From Sphingopyxis sp. YR583 (lineage in GTDB: Bacteria; Pseudomonadota; Alphaproteobacteria; Sphingomonadales; Sphingomonadaceae), in assembly GCF_900108295.1 (NCBI RefSeq), contig NZ_FNWK01000002.1, positions 186,001 through 250,000 on the forward strand: a stretch of DNA of 64,000 bases, given 5' to 3'. The number at the start of each line of letters is the position of its first letter. Positions within the stretch are counted from its first letter, which is position 1. Below the pieces are notes generated by a model. The model saw only the letters and a program-made list of their open reading frames with translations. It was not told where the DNA came from and made no database searches. A program made the translations under genes and the position numbers. Below are positions 46,981 to 54,965 of this stretch, piece after piece.

Positions 46981-47002
46981 GGAAATCGCATGAAAGCCTG
47001 CC

Positions 47003-48262
47003 ATGGCCGGCCCCGGATCAACATCGTCCGGGGAACCCATTCGCATGGCTAGCCTACCCAATCGCAAGATCGCCGCCGCCGTTGTTCGCGAGGATGGCGA
47101 GCAGAAGCAACGCCTGCTCGACCGCGCGTTCGCGTTCGCCTTCAAGGGCCTCGTCTATGCGCAGATATGGGAAGACCCGGTCATAGATATGGAGGCGTTG
47201 GCGATCGAGCCAGGCAACCGGATCGCGACGATCGCGAGCGGCGGGTGCAATGTTTTTTCCTATCTCACCGCCGATCCATCGGAGATCGTCGCGGTCGACC
47301 TCAACACGGCGCATGTCGCGCTGAACAATCTCAAGCGCGTTGCGATTCAGCGGCTTCCCGACCACGCCAGCCTGCACCGCTTCTTCGCCGATGCCGACAG
47401 CAGCGGCAATATCGCCGACTATCGCGCCTTCCTCCGTCCCCACCTCGACGAGGTGACCCGCCGCTATTGGGAGGGCCGCGACCTTGTGGGACGCCGCCGG
47501 ATCAATGGTTTTGCGCACGGGCTCTATAAACGCGGGCTGCTCGGCAATTTCATCGGGCTCGCACACCTCGTCGCGCGCATGCACCGCGTCGATCCTCGCC
47601 AGTTTCTCGAAGCCAGGACGGTCGAAGAACAGCGCGCGATCTTCGACGAGAAATTCGCGCCGTTTTTCGACCGCAAATTCATCCGCTGGGTGACGGACCA
47701 GCGTTCATCGCTGTTCGGGCTCGGCATCCCGCCCGCGCAATATGACGCGCTTGCCGGTGGCAAACCCATGGCAGAGGTGCTTCGGGGACGACTCGAAAAG
47801 CTTGCGTGCGACTTCCCGCTCGATGACAATTATTTCGCCTGGCAGGCCTTCGGGCGCGGTTATGGCAAGGGGCACGCGGCGGCGTTGCCGCCCTATCTTC
47901 AGTCCGGCAATTATGAAGCGGTTCGCGCACATGCCGGACGGGTGACGATACTCCATGCGAATATGACCGACATGCTCGCGGCCGCCGACGCTGCAAGTTT
48001 CGATCGCTATATCTTCCTCGACGCGCAGGACTGGATGAGCGATGTACAATTGACTGCGTTGTGGAGCGAGGTGACGCGTACCGCACGTCCCGGCGCCCGT
48101 GTCCTTTTCCGTACCGCCGCAGAACCGACGCTGCTCCCCGGGCGGCTTCCCGACGACTTGCTGCAGCGGTGGGATTATCGCGCCGCGGAATCGCTCGGAT
48201 TTACGCGGCGCGACCGTTCAGCCATCTATGGTGGGGTCCATCTCTATATACTGAAAGACTGA
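47003..48262 (+). CDS. btaA: BtaA, S-adenosylmethionine:diacylglycerol 3-amino-3-carboxypropyl transferase
   Basis: 419 residues, DUF3419. FKGLVYAQIWEDPVIDMEAL, SAM region TIASGGCNVFSYLTADPSEI, VDLNTAHVALN, and the C-terminal FDRYIFLDAQDWMSD. BtaA adds the homoserine head group to diacylglycerol, first step to the phosphorus-free betaine lipid DGTS. The start is uncertain: this ATG or the one at 47045 (MASLPNRK); neither has a strong ribosome site. btaB follows 3 bases after its stop. Confidence 0.93.
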   Translation: MAGPGSTSSGEPIRMASLPNRKIAAAVVREDGEQKQRLLDRAFAFAFKGLVYAQIWEDPVIDMEALAIEPGNRIATIASGGCNVFSYLTADPSEIVAVDLNTAHVALNNLKRVAIQRLPDHASLHRFFADADSSGNIADYRAFLRPHLDEVTRRYWEGRDLVGRRRINGFAHGLYKRGLLGNFIGLAHLVARMHRVDPRQFLEARTVEEQRAIFDEKFAPFFDRKFIRWVTDQRSSLFGLGIPPAQYDALAGGKPMAEVLRGRLEKLACDFPLDDNYFAWQAFGRGYGKGHAAALPPYLQSGNYEAVRAHAGRVTILHANMTDMLAAADAASFDRYIFLDAQDWMSDVQLTALWSEVTRTARPGARVLFRTAAEPTLLPGRLPDDLLQRWDYRAAESLGFTRRDRSAIYGGVHLYILKD

Positions 48263-48265
48263 CCG

Positions 48266-48976
48266 ATGGCGGCGGGGGAGGAGCACGCGGCGCGCATGGA
48301 CGGCGTCTATCGCGGCCAGCGGCATATCTATGATCTGACGCGCAAATATTATCTGCTGGGGCGCGACCGGCTGATCGACGAACTGACGCCGCCGGTCGGC
48401 GGGCATGTGCTGGAAATCGGTTGCGGGACCGGGCGCAATCTGATCGCCGCGGCGCGCTGCTGGCCCGGTGTAAAATTCCATGGCATCGATATTTCGGAAG
48501 AGATGCTGAAAACCGCGCGCGCCGCGATCGCTCACGCAGGCCTGACTCGAAGGGTGAGCGTTGCACAGGCCGACGCAACGCGCTTCGATCCCAACACCCT
48601 GTTCCATGTCCCCAGTTTCGAGCGTATTTTTCAAAGCTATACCCTGTCGATGATCCCCGACTGGCAGGGCGCGATCGGAGAGGCGATGCGCCACCTCTCG
48701 ACTCAAGGCTCGCTGCACATCGTCGATTTCGGCCAGCAGGAAAAAATGCCCGGCTGGTTTCGCAGCGCCTTGTTCGCCTGGCTGGCGCGTTTTCATGTCG
48801 AACCGCGCGCACTGCTGATCGAAGCGGCACGCGAAACGGCCAACGACGTGGGAGCGCGCCTCGCGGTGACCCGGCTTTATCGCGGCTATGCCTGGGCGCT
48901 GCGGCTCGACATGCGTCCGCGCCAGTCTTGCCAAGCTGCGTCAGACCTGCTCCCCTCTTGGGAGGGGGCACGATGA
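48266..48976 (+). CDS. btaB: BtaB, diacylglycerylhomoserine N-methyltransferase
   Basis: 236 residues. Class I SAM methyltransferase: MDGVYRGQRHIYDLTRKYY start typical of BtaB, motif I VLEIGCGTGRNLIAAA, GIDISEEML, then QSYTLSMIPDW. It trimethylates the homoserine amino group made by BtaA, completing DGTS. Partnership with btaA makes the call firm. A GNAT gene overlaps its last four bases. Confidence 0.92.
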   Translation: MAAGEEHAARMDGVYRGQRHIYDLTRKYYLLGRDRLIDELTPPVGGHVLEIGCGTGRNLIAAARCWPGVKFHGIDISEEMLKTARAAIAHAGLTRRVSVAQADATRFDPNTLFHVPSFERIFQSYTLSMIPDWQGAIGEAMRHLSTQGSLHIVDFGQQEKMPGWFRSALFAWLARFHVEPRALLIEAARETANDVGARLAVTRLYRGYAWALRLDMRPRQSCQAASDLLPSWEGAR

Positions 48977-49566
48977 GCGATAAAATCTTGCCGGCGGGAT
49001 CAGGCGAACTGGCTTCGGTTGAGGAAACGCTGGCTGAGGCATTCCAGACGGATCCGGCTTTATCGTGGATATTGCCCGACCCAGATCATCGCGCTCGCGC
49101 ATTGCGCAGCCTGTTTCGCGTGCTCGTCCCCGCCGATGCCCGTGCCGGCGTCGTACTGCGTTCGTCGGGCGACGAGGCGGCGGCACTCTGGCGCGTTCCG
49201 GGGCGGGCGCATAATGATATGCTGGAATTCCTGCGCACCGTCATCCCGCTCGTCGCCACCTTCGGCGCCGCTTTGCCGCGCGGATTGAAGGTACAGGGCA
49301 GTATCGATGCGCATCGCCCCAAGGGACGTTTCTGGTATCTCCATTATGTCGGCGTCCGCCCCGAACATCAGGGTAAGGGCCACGGCGGGCGGATCATCCG
49401 CGCGCAGGTGGCGATTGCCGACGCCGAGGGACTTCCTTGCTGGCTGGAAACGGCAACGGCGGAGAATGTGCCGCTCTATCAGCGGCTCGGTTTCATTACG
49501 CAGGCGGAATGGTCGGTCCCCAACGGGGGGCCGCATTTCTGGGGGATGATGCGGCCTGTTGCCTAG
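48973..49566 (+). CDS. GNAT-family acetyltransferase in the btaAB operon
   Basis: 197 residues. Acetyl-CoA loop VGVRPEHQGKGHGGRIIRAQ, later PCWLETATAENVPLYQRLGF. N-terminal ELASVEETLAEAFQTDPALS is the usual first helix. The ATG overlaps the btaB stop (ATGA) and GGAGGGGG lies ahead, so it is a planned third gene of the operon. Substrate unknown; an amine or a lipid head group would be natural guesses. It ends on a CTAG shared with the nitroreductase. Confidence 0.88.
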   Translation: MSDKILPAGSGELASVEETLAEAFQTDPALSWILPDPDHRARALRSLFRVLVPADARAGVVLRSSGDEAAALWRVPGRAHNDMLEFLRTVIPLVATFGAALPRGLKVQGSIDAHRPKGRFWYLHYVGVRPEHQGKGHGGRIIRAQVAIADAEGLPCWLETATAENVPLYQRLGFITQAEWSVPNGGPHFWGMMRPVA

Positions 49567-50252
49567 TCGTCGAAACCGACGAAGCGGACCGCCTCGTCGA
49601 CGCTCTTGCGGTTCGATACCACCGCATTCGCCGGGAAGTCGGCATCGGGCCAGCCCAGCGCGACGCAGATCATGATAACCTGATCGTCGGGGATATGCGC
49701 ATGTTCGCGAACCACCGGCGACTGCATGATGCCCTGGCTGTTGATCACGCAGCCCAGCCCGCGCGACCAGGCGGCGTTGACCAGCGCGTTGGTGACGGCG
49801 CCGCAATCGAAGGGGGCGATGTCGCTGCCGAGCAATACGCGGTCATAGGTGACGACGATGCTGACCGGCGCGTCGAACTGGCGGAAGCCGCGGAGCACCC
49901 AGTCCTGCCGTGCGTCCTTGTCCTCACGCGCGATGCCCATCGCGCCGAAGAGCTGTTTGGCGATTTCGATCTGGCGGGCACGGTGATCGTCGGCGATGCC
50001 GTCGAAACGGCGAAACTCGCGGCTGTCGGGTTTGCCCGCAAGAATCCCGTCGGTATTGCCCTGTCGGATCGCGGCGAGCGCATCGCCCGTGACGACCGAG
50101 AAATTCCAGCACTGATTGTTGAAAGAGGAGGGCGCGCGCATTGCAACCTCGAGGATCTCGGCGATCAACTCTTTCGGAACGGGCTTGTCGAGGAAGCCGC
50201 GGATCGAGCGGCGTCCGACGACGACATCGTCATAGCCGGGCAGGATGCTCAC
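49563..50252 (-). CDS. nitroreductase-family flavoprotein
   Basis: 229 residues. FMN-binding [31 protein letters not shown], and [15 protein letters not shown] then [15 protein letters not shown]. Oxidoreductase using FMN and NAD(P)H; the substrate is open. Its ATG overlaps the stop of hemA by four bases, so it is translated with ALA synthase. It ends against the GNAT gene on a common CTAG. Confidence 0.9.
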   Translation of the reverse strand: MSILPGYDDVVVGRRSIRGFLDKPVPKELIAEILEVAMRAPSSFNNQCWNFSVVTGDALAAIRQGNTDGILAGKPDSREFRRFDGIADDHRARQIEIAKQLFGAMGIAREDKDARQDWVLRGFRQFDAPVSIVVTYDRVLLGSDIAPFDCGAVTNALVNAAWSRGLGCVINSQGIMQSPVVREHAHIPDDQVIMICVALGWPDADFPANAVVSNRKSVDEAVRFVGFDD

Positions 50253-51463
50253 GCCGCCTTGCGCAGTTCGAGTCTGTCCCAGATTTCGACGAGCGCTTCG
50301 GTGAGCTCGCGCATCATCGCCTCGTCGTGCGCCGGGCCTGGGGTGAAGCGCAGGCGTTCGGTGCCGCGCGGCACGGTCGGGAAATTGATCGGCTGCACAT
50401 AGACGCCATATTCGGCGAGGAGAATGTCGCTGATCTTCTTCGCGCGCACCGGATCGCCGACCATCAGCGGGACGATATGCGTCGTCGAGTCCATCACCGG
50501 CAGCCCCGCGTCGCGGAAGCTCGCCTTAAGATAGGCGGCGGCCGCCTGCTGCGCGTCGCGCTCGACGCTCGACTCTTTCAGGTGGCGCACGCTCGCGAGC
50601 ACGCCCGCGACGAGCACCGGCGACAGGCTGGTCGTGAAGATGAAGCCCGGCGCGTAGGAGCGGATCACGTCGATGATATTCTTGTCGGCGGCGATATAGC
50701 CGCCCATCACGCCGAACGCCTTGCCAAGCGTGCCTTCGATGATCGTCACGCGGCTCGCCGCCTCGTCGCGGTCAGTGATGCCGCCGCCGCGCGGACCGTA
50801 CATGCCGACGGCGTGGACTTCGTCGCAGTATGTCAGCGCGTTATATTTTTCGGCGAGGTCGCAGATCGCGTGGATCGGGGCGACGTCGCCGTCCATCGAA
50901 TAGACGCTCTCGAAGGCGATCAGCTTCGCGGCGTCCGGATCGTCGGCGGCGAGCAGTTCCTCGAGATGCGCGAGGTCGTTGTGACGCCACACGCGCTTTT
51001 CGCAGCCCGAATTGCGGATGCCCGCGATCATCGAGGCGTGGTTGAGCTCGTCCGAATAGATGATGCAGTTGGGGAGCAATTTGCCGAGCGTGCCGAGCGT
51101 CGCCTCGTTCGAGATATAGCCCGACGTGAACAGCAGTGCGCCGTCCTTGCCGTGCAGGTCGGCAAGTTCATGCTCGAGGTCGAGATGATAATGGGTGTTG
51201 CCGCCGATGTTGCGCGTGCCGCCCGAACCGGCGCCGACGTCGTGCAGTGCCTCTTCCATCGCGGCGATGACCTTGGGATGCTGACCCATGGCGAGATAAT
51301 CGTTCGAGCACCAGACGGTAATCGGCTTCGGGCCGTTGTGGCCGGCGAAGCATCGCGCGTTGGGAAAAGCGCCCTTGTTGCGCAATATGTCGATGAAGAC
51401 GCGGTAGCGTCCTTCTTCGTGCAGCCGGTCGATCGCTCGTGCGAAAATATCGTTATAGTTCAC
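50249..51463 (-). CDS. hemA: 5-aminolevulinate synthase
   Basis: 404 residues, alpha-oxoamine synthase family. [62 protein letters not shown] and PLP Lys248 in [14 protein letters not shown] (the same number as in the Rhodobacter enzyme). It makes ALA from glycine and succinyl-CoA, the C4 haem route that marks alphaproteobacteria. First gene of a two-gene operon with nitroreductase; a sharp palindrome lies 122 bases upstream. Confidence 0.97.
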   Translation of the reverse strand: MNYNDIFARAIDRLHEEGRYRVFIDILRNKGAFPNARCFAGHNGPKPITVWCSNDYLAMGQHPKVIAAMEEALHDVGAGSGGTRNIGGNTHYHLDLEHELADLHGKDGALLFTSGYISNEATLGTLGKLLPNCIIYSDELNHASMIAGIRNSGCEKRVWRHNDLAHLEELLAADDPDAAKLIAFESVYSMDGDVAPIHAICDLAEKYNALTYCDEVHAVGMYGPRGGGITDRDEAASRVTIIEGTLGKAFGVMGGYIAADKNIIDVIRSYAPGFIFTTSLSPVLVAGVLASVRHLKESSVERDAQQAAAAYLKASFRDAGLPVMDSTTHIVPLMVGDPVRAKKISDILLAEYGVYVQPINFPTVPRGTERLRFTPGPAHDEAMMRELTEALVEIWDRLELRKAA

Positions 51464-51584
51464 GTTTCAGCCCCGCAGTCAGGTGCTCATGCAGCTCTGG
51501 AGCCGCTCCCTCCGGCGGCTATTAACACGCGGGCCAATAACGCCGAATCCCGCTGAAATCCAGTGCGAACGATTCGCAGCTTTG

Positions 51585-51597
51585 GGACAAATTGTCC
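51585..51597. promoter_or_regulatory. palindrome GGACAA-A-TTGTCC
   Basis: Perfect 6-1-6 palindrome in the 236-bp region between divergent hemA and the secreted 172-residue protein. It is 122 bases from the hemA start and 103 from the other. Its form suits a dimeric repressor; I cannot match it to Irr, Fnr or Fur consensus. Confidence 0.4.
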
Positions 51598-51699
51598 TAT
51601 GGCCTTTCGGCTCGCCTATTTGCCGCGATCCGACCTGTCGGCGGGTTGACCTTTGCGGGCTCACCTGCGAGCGATATGATATCCAAGGAGAAATATCCG

Positions 51700-52218
51700 A
51701 TGCGCCTCGCCATGACCGCCATATTGTCCGTCTTCGCACTTGGTGGAGGCGTAGCGGCTACGAAGCCCGAAACGGGCCCTTTCAACGGGACATGGATGGC
51801 TTGCGACAACTGGCAGGGCAGCCGGATCTGCGAATATAAGATGCTTGCGCAGCGCGGCGATCGGGTGTGCGGAGTGCAACGCTATTTTGCGACCAACGCC
51901 TATTATGAACAGAGGTTCGTCGGCACGGCGCGGGAAAATATCGTGAATATCGAAAAGATTTGCGGCGATCCGGGTTCGGAAACGGACAGCTATTGCAGCG
52001 GACGCGCCCCGTCGAATGCCGCCAAGGTCGGCTGGCAAACCACGGACCGGAAGCTGGGGCTGTGCAACGGGCGATTGTCCGGGGACGTCGCCAATTCGCA
52101 TTCATGCGCCGGGGTCAGTCGTCGATCGGGGATGCCCAAAGTCAAAAATCCGGGCGCCGAAGGTCCGGAACCCGAAGAGCGCGCCTGGCTTGCGGCCTGC
52201 GCGCGCGGCGAGGAATGA
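51700..52218 (+). CDS. secreted cysteine-containing hypothetical protein
   Basis: 172 residues from the ATG with AAGGAG nine bases upstream. Signal peptide MRLAMTAILSVFALGGGVAA. The mature part starts with FNGTWMACDNWQGSRICEYK, has eight or so cysteines likely paired in the periplasm (RVCGVQRYF, KICGDPGSETDSYCSG, LGLCNGRL, SHSCAGVSR) and ends with an acidic, Pro-rich tail. No family recognised. One base separates its stop from the convergent murI. Confidence 0.75.
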   Translation: MRLAMTAILSVFALGGGVAATKPETGPFNGTWMACDNWQGSRICEYKMLAQRGDRVCGVQRYFATNAYYEQRFVGTARENIVNIEKICGDPGSETDSYCSGRAPSNAAKVGWQTTDRKLGLCNGRLSGDVANSHSCAGVSRRSGMPKVKNPGAEGPEPEERAWLAACARGEE

Positions 52219-52219
52219 T

Positions 52220-53026
52220 CTAGATCGTCTCGATCGCCCCGATGCCATAAGGGGCGAGCGCGGCGAGCGGCGGTGGCGGACGGTCGTCGCTGCGCGTGAA
52301 GACCGCGATGCCGGGCGTCGCGATATCCGGCCACTGCTGCCCTTCGGTAAGATAGGCGATACGGCGCGCGATGCCGGCGGCGCCGTCGATCAGCCGGACG
52401 CCGGGTCCGGCGGCCGCCTGGAGTTCGTCCCGCAGCAAAGGAAAATGCGTACAGGCAAGGACGATGACATCCATCGCTTCGCCTTCCGGCTGCTCGCGCA
52501 GGCCCGCAATCGCGCGCTCGATAATTGTGGGATCGACGGCCTCTCCGCGCAGCTTCGCTTCGGCGCCGGTCACAAGGCCCGGACAGCCATGACGAAGGAC
52601 CGTCTTGCCCGCCGCGAACTTCGCGCTCAGGTCGTCGACATAGGGCTGGCGGACCGTAGCCTCGGTGCCCAATACCCCGATCACCCCACTTCTCGTCATT
52701 TCGGCGGCGGGCTTGATCGCCGGCACCGTACCGACGATCGGCAGGTCTAGCGCGGCGCGCACATGGCCGAGGGCGATCGTCGAGGCAGTGTTGCATGCGA
52801 TCACTGCAAGGCGCGGCTGGTAGCGCTCGACGAGCCGGCCGAGCAGCGCGGGGACGCGCGCCGCAAGTTCTTCGTCGCTCTTCTTGCCATAGGGCAAACC
52901 GGCATAGTCGGCGGCGTAGACGATCGGCGCGGTCGGCAGCAACGCGCGCGTCGGGCCGAGAACGGTGAGGCCGCCGAGGCCGCTGTCGAAAAAAAGAATG
53001 GGTGCGTCGGAAGCGGGGGCGTTCAT
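52220..53026 (-). CDS. murI: glutamate racemase
   Basis: 268 residues from MNAPASDAPI, with GGAGG just before; an in-frame start 12 codons upstream would add an Arg-rich tail. Motifs FFDSGLGGLTVL, catalytic Cys78 in VIACNTAST and Cys192 in VLACTHFPLL. It supplies D-glutamate for peptidoglycan. Convergent with the secreted protein gene. Confidence 0.95.
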   Translation of the reverse strand: MNAPASDAPILFFDSGLGGLTVLGPTRALLPTAPIVYAADYAGLPYGKKSDEELAARVPALLGRLVERYQPRLAVIACNTASTIALGHVRAALDLPIVGTVPAIKPAAEMTRSGVIGVLGTEATVRQPYVDDLSAKFAAGKTVLRHGCPGLVTGAEAKLRGEAVDPTIIERAIAGLREQPEGEAMDVIVLACTHFPLLRDELQAAAGPGVRLIDGAAGIARRIAYLTEGQQWPDIATPGIAVFTRSDDRPPPPLAALAPYGIGAIETI

Positions 53027-53163
53027 GCGCCTCCGCCTAGCAGCGACCCGGGAGGCACTCAATGGGGGCGGCGAGTTCGTCCGCTTTGGTTGTCAATCTT
53101 GCCGAATCCATTGATTGATTCAGGCAACGGCGCCACATTGCCGCAAAGCGAGCGGGGAGCGTC

Positions 53164-53766
53164 ATGACTTTATATTTGCTGATTGCTGCGGGGTATCTGT
53201 TGGGGTCGATTCCGTTCGGGGTGATCCTGACCCGCCTGTTCGGCGCCGGCGACCTGCGCCAGATCGGATCGGGCAATATCGGCGCGACCAATGTGTTGCG
53301 CACCGGGCGCAAGGGCCTGGCGGCGGCGACATTGGTCCTCGACGGTGCGAAGGGTGCGGTGGCGGTGCTTCTCGCGCGTCATTTCGTTCCCGAACTCGGC
53401 GACCATGCCGCGATGATCGCGGGCGCCGCGGCGATGATCGGCCATTGCTATCCGGTGTGGCTGAAATTCCGGGGTGGGAAGGGCGTTGCGACGTTGCTGG
53501 GGCTTGCGCTTGCGCTCGCCTGGCCGATTGGTCTGGTGTTCGCGGTCGTATGGCTCGGCACCGTCTTGTTGCTCCGCATTTCATCGCTTGGCGGGATGCT
53601 TGGCGCGGTGTCGGCGCCGATCGCCGCGCTGGCGTTCGGCCATCAGGTCTATGCCATCGGGCTCGCCGGCCTCGCGGTGATCGTGCTGTGGCGTCACCGT
53701 GAGAATATCGCGCGACTGCGCGCGGGAACCGAACCGCGGATCGGAAAAAAAAAGGACGCCGCGTGA
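53164..53766 (+). CDS. plsY: glycerol-3-phosphate acyltransferase PlsY
   Basis: 200 residues, about five membrane helices. Family motifs GSIPFGVILTRLFG then DLRQIGSGNIGATNVLRTG, GHCYPVWLKFRGGKGVAT and a C-terminal WRHRENIARLRAGTEPRIG. It transfers acyl groups from acyl-phosphate to glycerol-3-phosphate at the inner membrane. GGGGAG lies upstream. The stop overlaps dprA (GTGA), an arrangement seen widely in alphaproteobacteria. Confidence 0.96.
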   Translation: MTLYLLIAAGYLLGSIPFGVILTRLFGAGDLRQIGSGNIGATNVLRTGRKGLAAATLVLDGAKGAVAVLLARHFVPELGDHAAMIAGAAAMIGHCYPVWLKFRGGKGVATLLGLALALAWPIGLVFAVVWLGTVLLLRISSLGGMLGAVSAPIAALAFGHQVYAIGLAGLAVIVLWRHRENIARLRAGTEPRIGKKKDAA

Positions 53767-54851
53767 CCCACGCCGAACGGCTGGCGCGGCTGCGGCTGAT
53801 CCGCACGCCGCATGTCGGGCCGGTGAGCTGGCACCAGTTGATGCTCCGCTTCGGTTCGGGCGAGGCGGCGCTCGACGCGCTTCCCGATCTGGTCCTTCGC
53901 GGCGGAGCAGGGAAGGTGCGCATCGCACCGCTCGACATCGCGGAGCGGGAGGTCGAGCGTGTGGCTGCGCTCGGCGCACGGCATATTTTCAGCGACGAGG
54001 ATGATTATTCGCCGATGCTGCGCGAGGTCGAGGGGGCGCCGCCCGTCGTCGTCGTGCGCGGCGATCCGTCCATGCTGCGCCGCCCTTGCGTGGCGATCGT
54101 CGGCGCGCGCAACGCATCGGCGGTTGCCTGTCGCTTTGCGCGCCAGCTCGCGGCCGAGCTGGCCGCACGCGACGTCACGGTGGTCAGCGGCCTTGCGCGC
54201 GGGGTCGACACCGCGGCGCATATCGGCGCGCTTGGGGGCGCGACGACGGGCGTGATCGCGAGCGGGATCGACATCGCCTTTCCGCCCGAAAACGCCGCGT
54301 TGCAGGAAAAGATCGCGAGCGATCAACTGCTCATTGCGGAGCAGCCGCCAGGGACCGAACCGCTCGCGCGGCACTTCCCGTCGCGCAACCGGATCATCGC
54401 CGGGATCGCGCACGGCACGGTGGTGATCGAGGCGGCGCCGAAATCCGGCTCGCTGATCACCGCGCGGCGGGCCGGCGATTATGGACGCGAGGTGATGGCA
54501 GTCCCCGGCTCTCCGCTCGATCCGCGCGCGCAGGGATGCAATCTGCTGATCCGCGAAGGCGCGACGCTCATCCAGACGGTCGACGACGTGCTGGAAGCGG
54601 TCGGCCCGATCGACACGCGGATGGTGCGCGAGCCGGTGCATCGTCATTATGCTGCCCCGCCCGCGCCGGTAGAGGCAGGAGAGGGCGAGCGTAGATCGCT
54701 GATCGGCCTGCTCGGTCCGACGCCCGTCGCGGTCGACGAGCTGGTGCGACAATCCGGGCAGGACGCCTCGTCTGTCCAGCTGATGCTGCTCGAGCTTGAA
54801 CTTGCGGGCCGTATCGAGCGGCATGCGGGAGCGAAGATTTCGCTCGTGTGA
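53763..54851 (+). CDS. dprA: DNA-processing protein DprA
   Basis: 362 residues. SAM-like N-terminal helices, then the Rossmann core CVAIVGARNASAVACRFARQ, VVSGLARGVDTAAHIGAL, FPSRNRIIAGIAHG and VMAVPGSPLDPRAQGCN. C-terminal winged helix (VDELVRQSGQDASSVQ). It binds incoming single-stranded DNA and loads RecA. GTG start overlapping the plsY stop. topA, its common partner in proteobacteria, lies 2.6 kb downstream, separated by two genes. Confidence 0.95.
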   Translation: MTHAERLARLRLIRTPHVGPVSWHQLMLRFGSGEAALDALPDLVLRGGAGKVRIAPLDIAEREVERVAALGARHIFSDEDDYSPMLREVEGAPPVVVVRGDPSMLRRPCVAIVGARNASAVACRFARQLAAELAARDVTVVSGLARGVDTAAHIGALGGATTGVIASGIDIAFPPENAALQEKIASDQLLIAEQPPGTEPLARHFPSRNRIIAGIAHGTVVIEAAPKSGSLITARRAGDYGREVMAVPGSPLDPRAQGCNLLIREGATLIQTVDDVLEAVGPIDTRMVREPVHRHYAAPPAPVEAGEGERRSLIGLLGPTPVAVDELVRQSGQDASSVQLMLLELELAGRIERHAGAKISLV

Positions 54852-54896
54852 TCAATCGCATAGTCGACAAAGCACGTTCAATCTAACGCCTTGTCG

Positions 54897-54947
54897 CGGT
54901 TCAGCCACGGTTCAGCGGCCGAACTGCAGGCTGATGATATTGTATCA
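54897..54947 (+). promoter_or_regulatory. 11-bp spaced direct repeats and a palindrome before the VWA gene
   Basis: CGGTTCAGC occurs at 54897-54905 and again at 54908-54916, start-to-start 11 bp, the spacing used by OmpR/PhoB-type regulators. Downstream is a palindrome TGATA-TTG-TATCA (54935-54947), 6 bases before the GGGGAG ribosome site at 54953. Together they look like a regulator site plus operator or promoter. Confidence 0.4.
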
Positions 54948-54965
54948 CATAGTGGGGAGTTGTTG

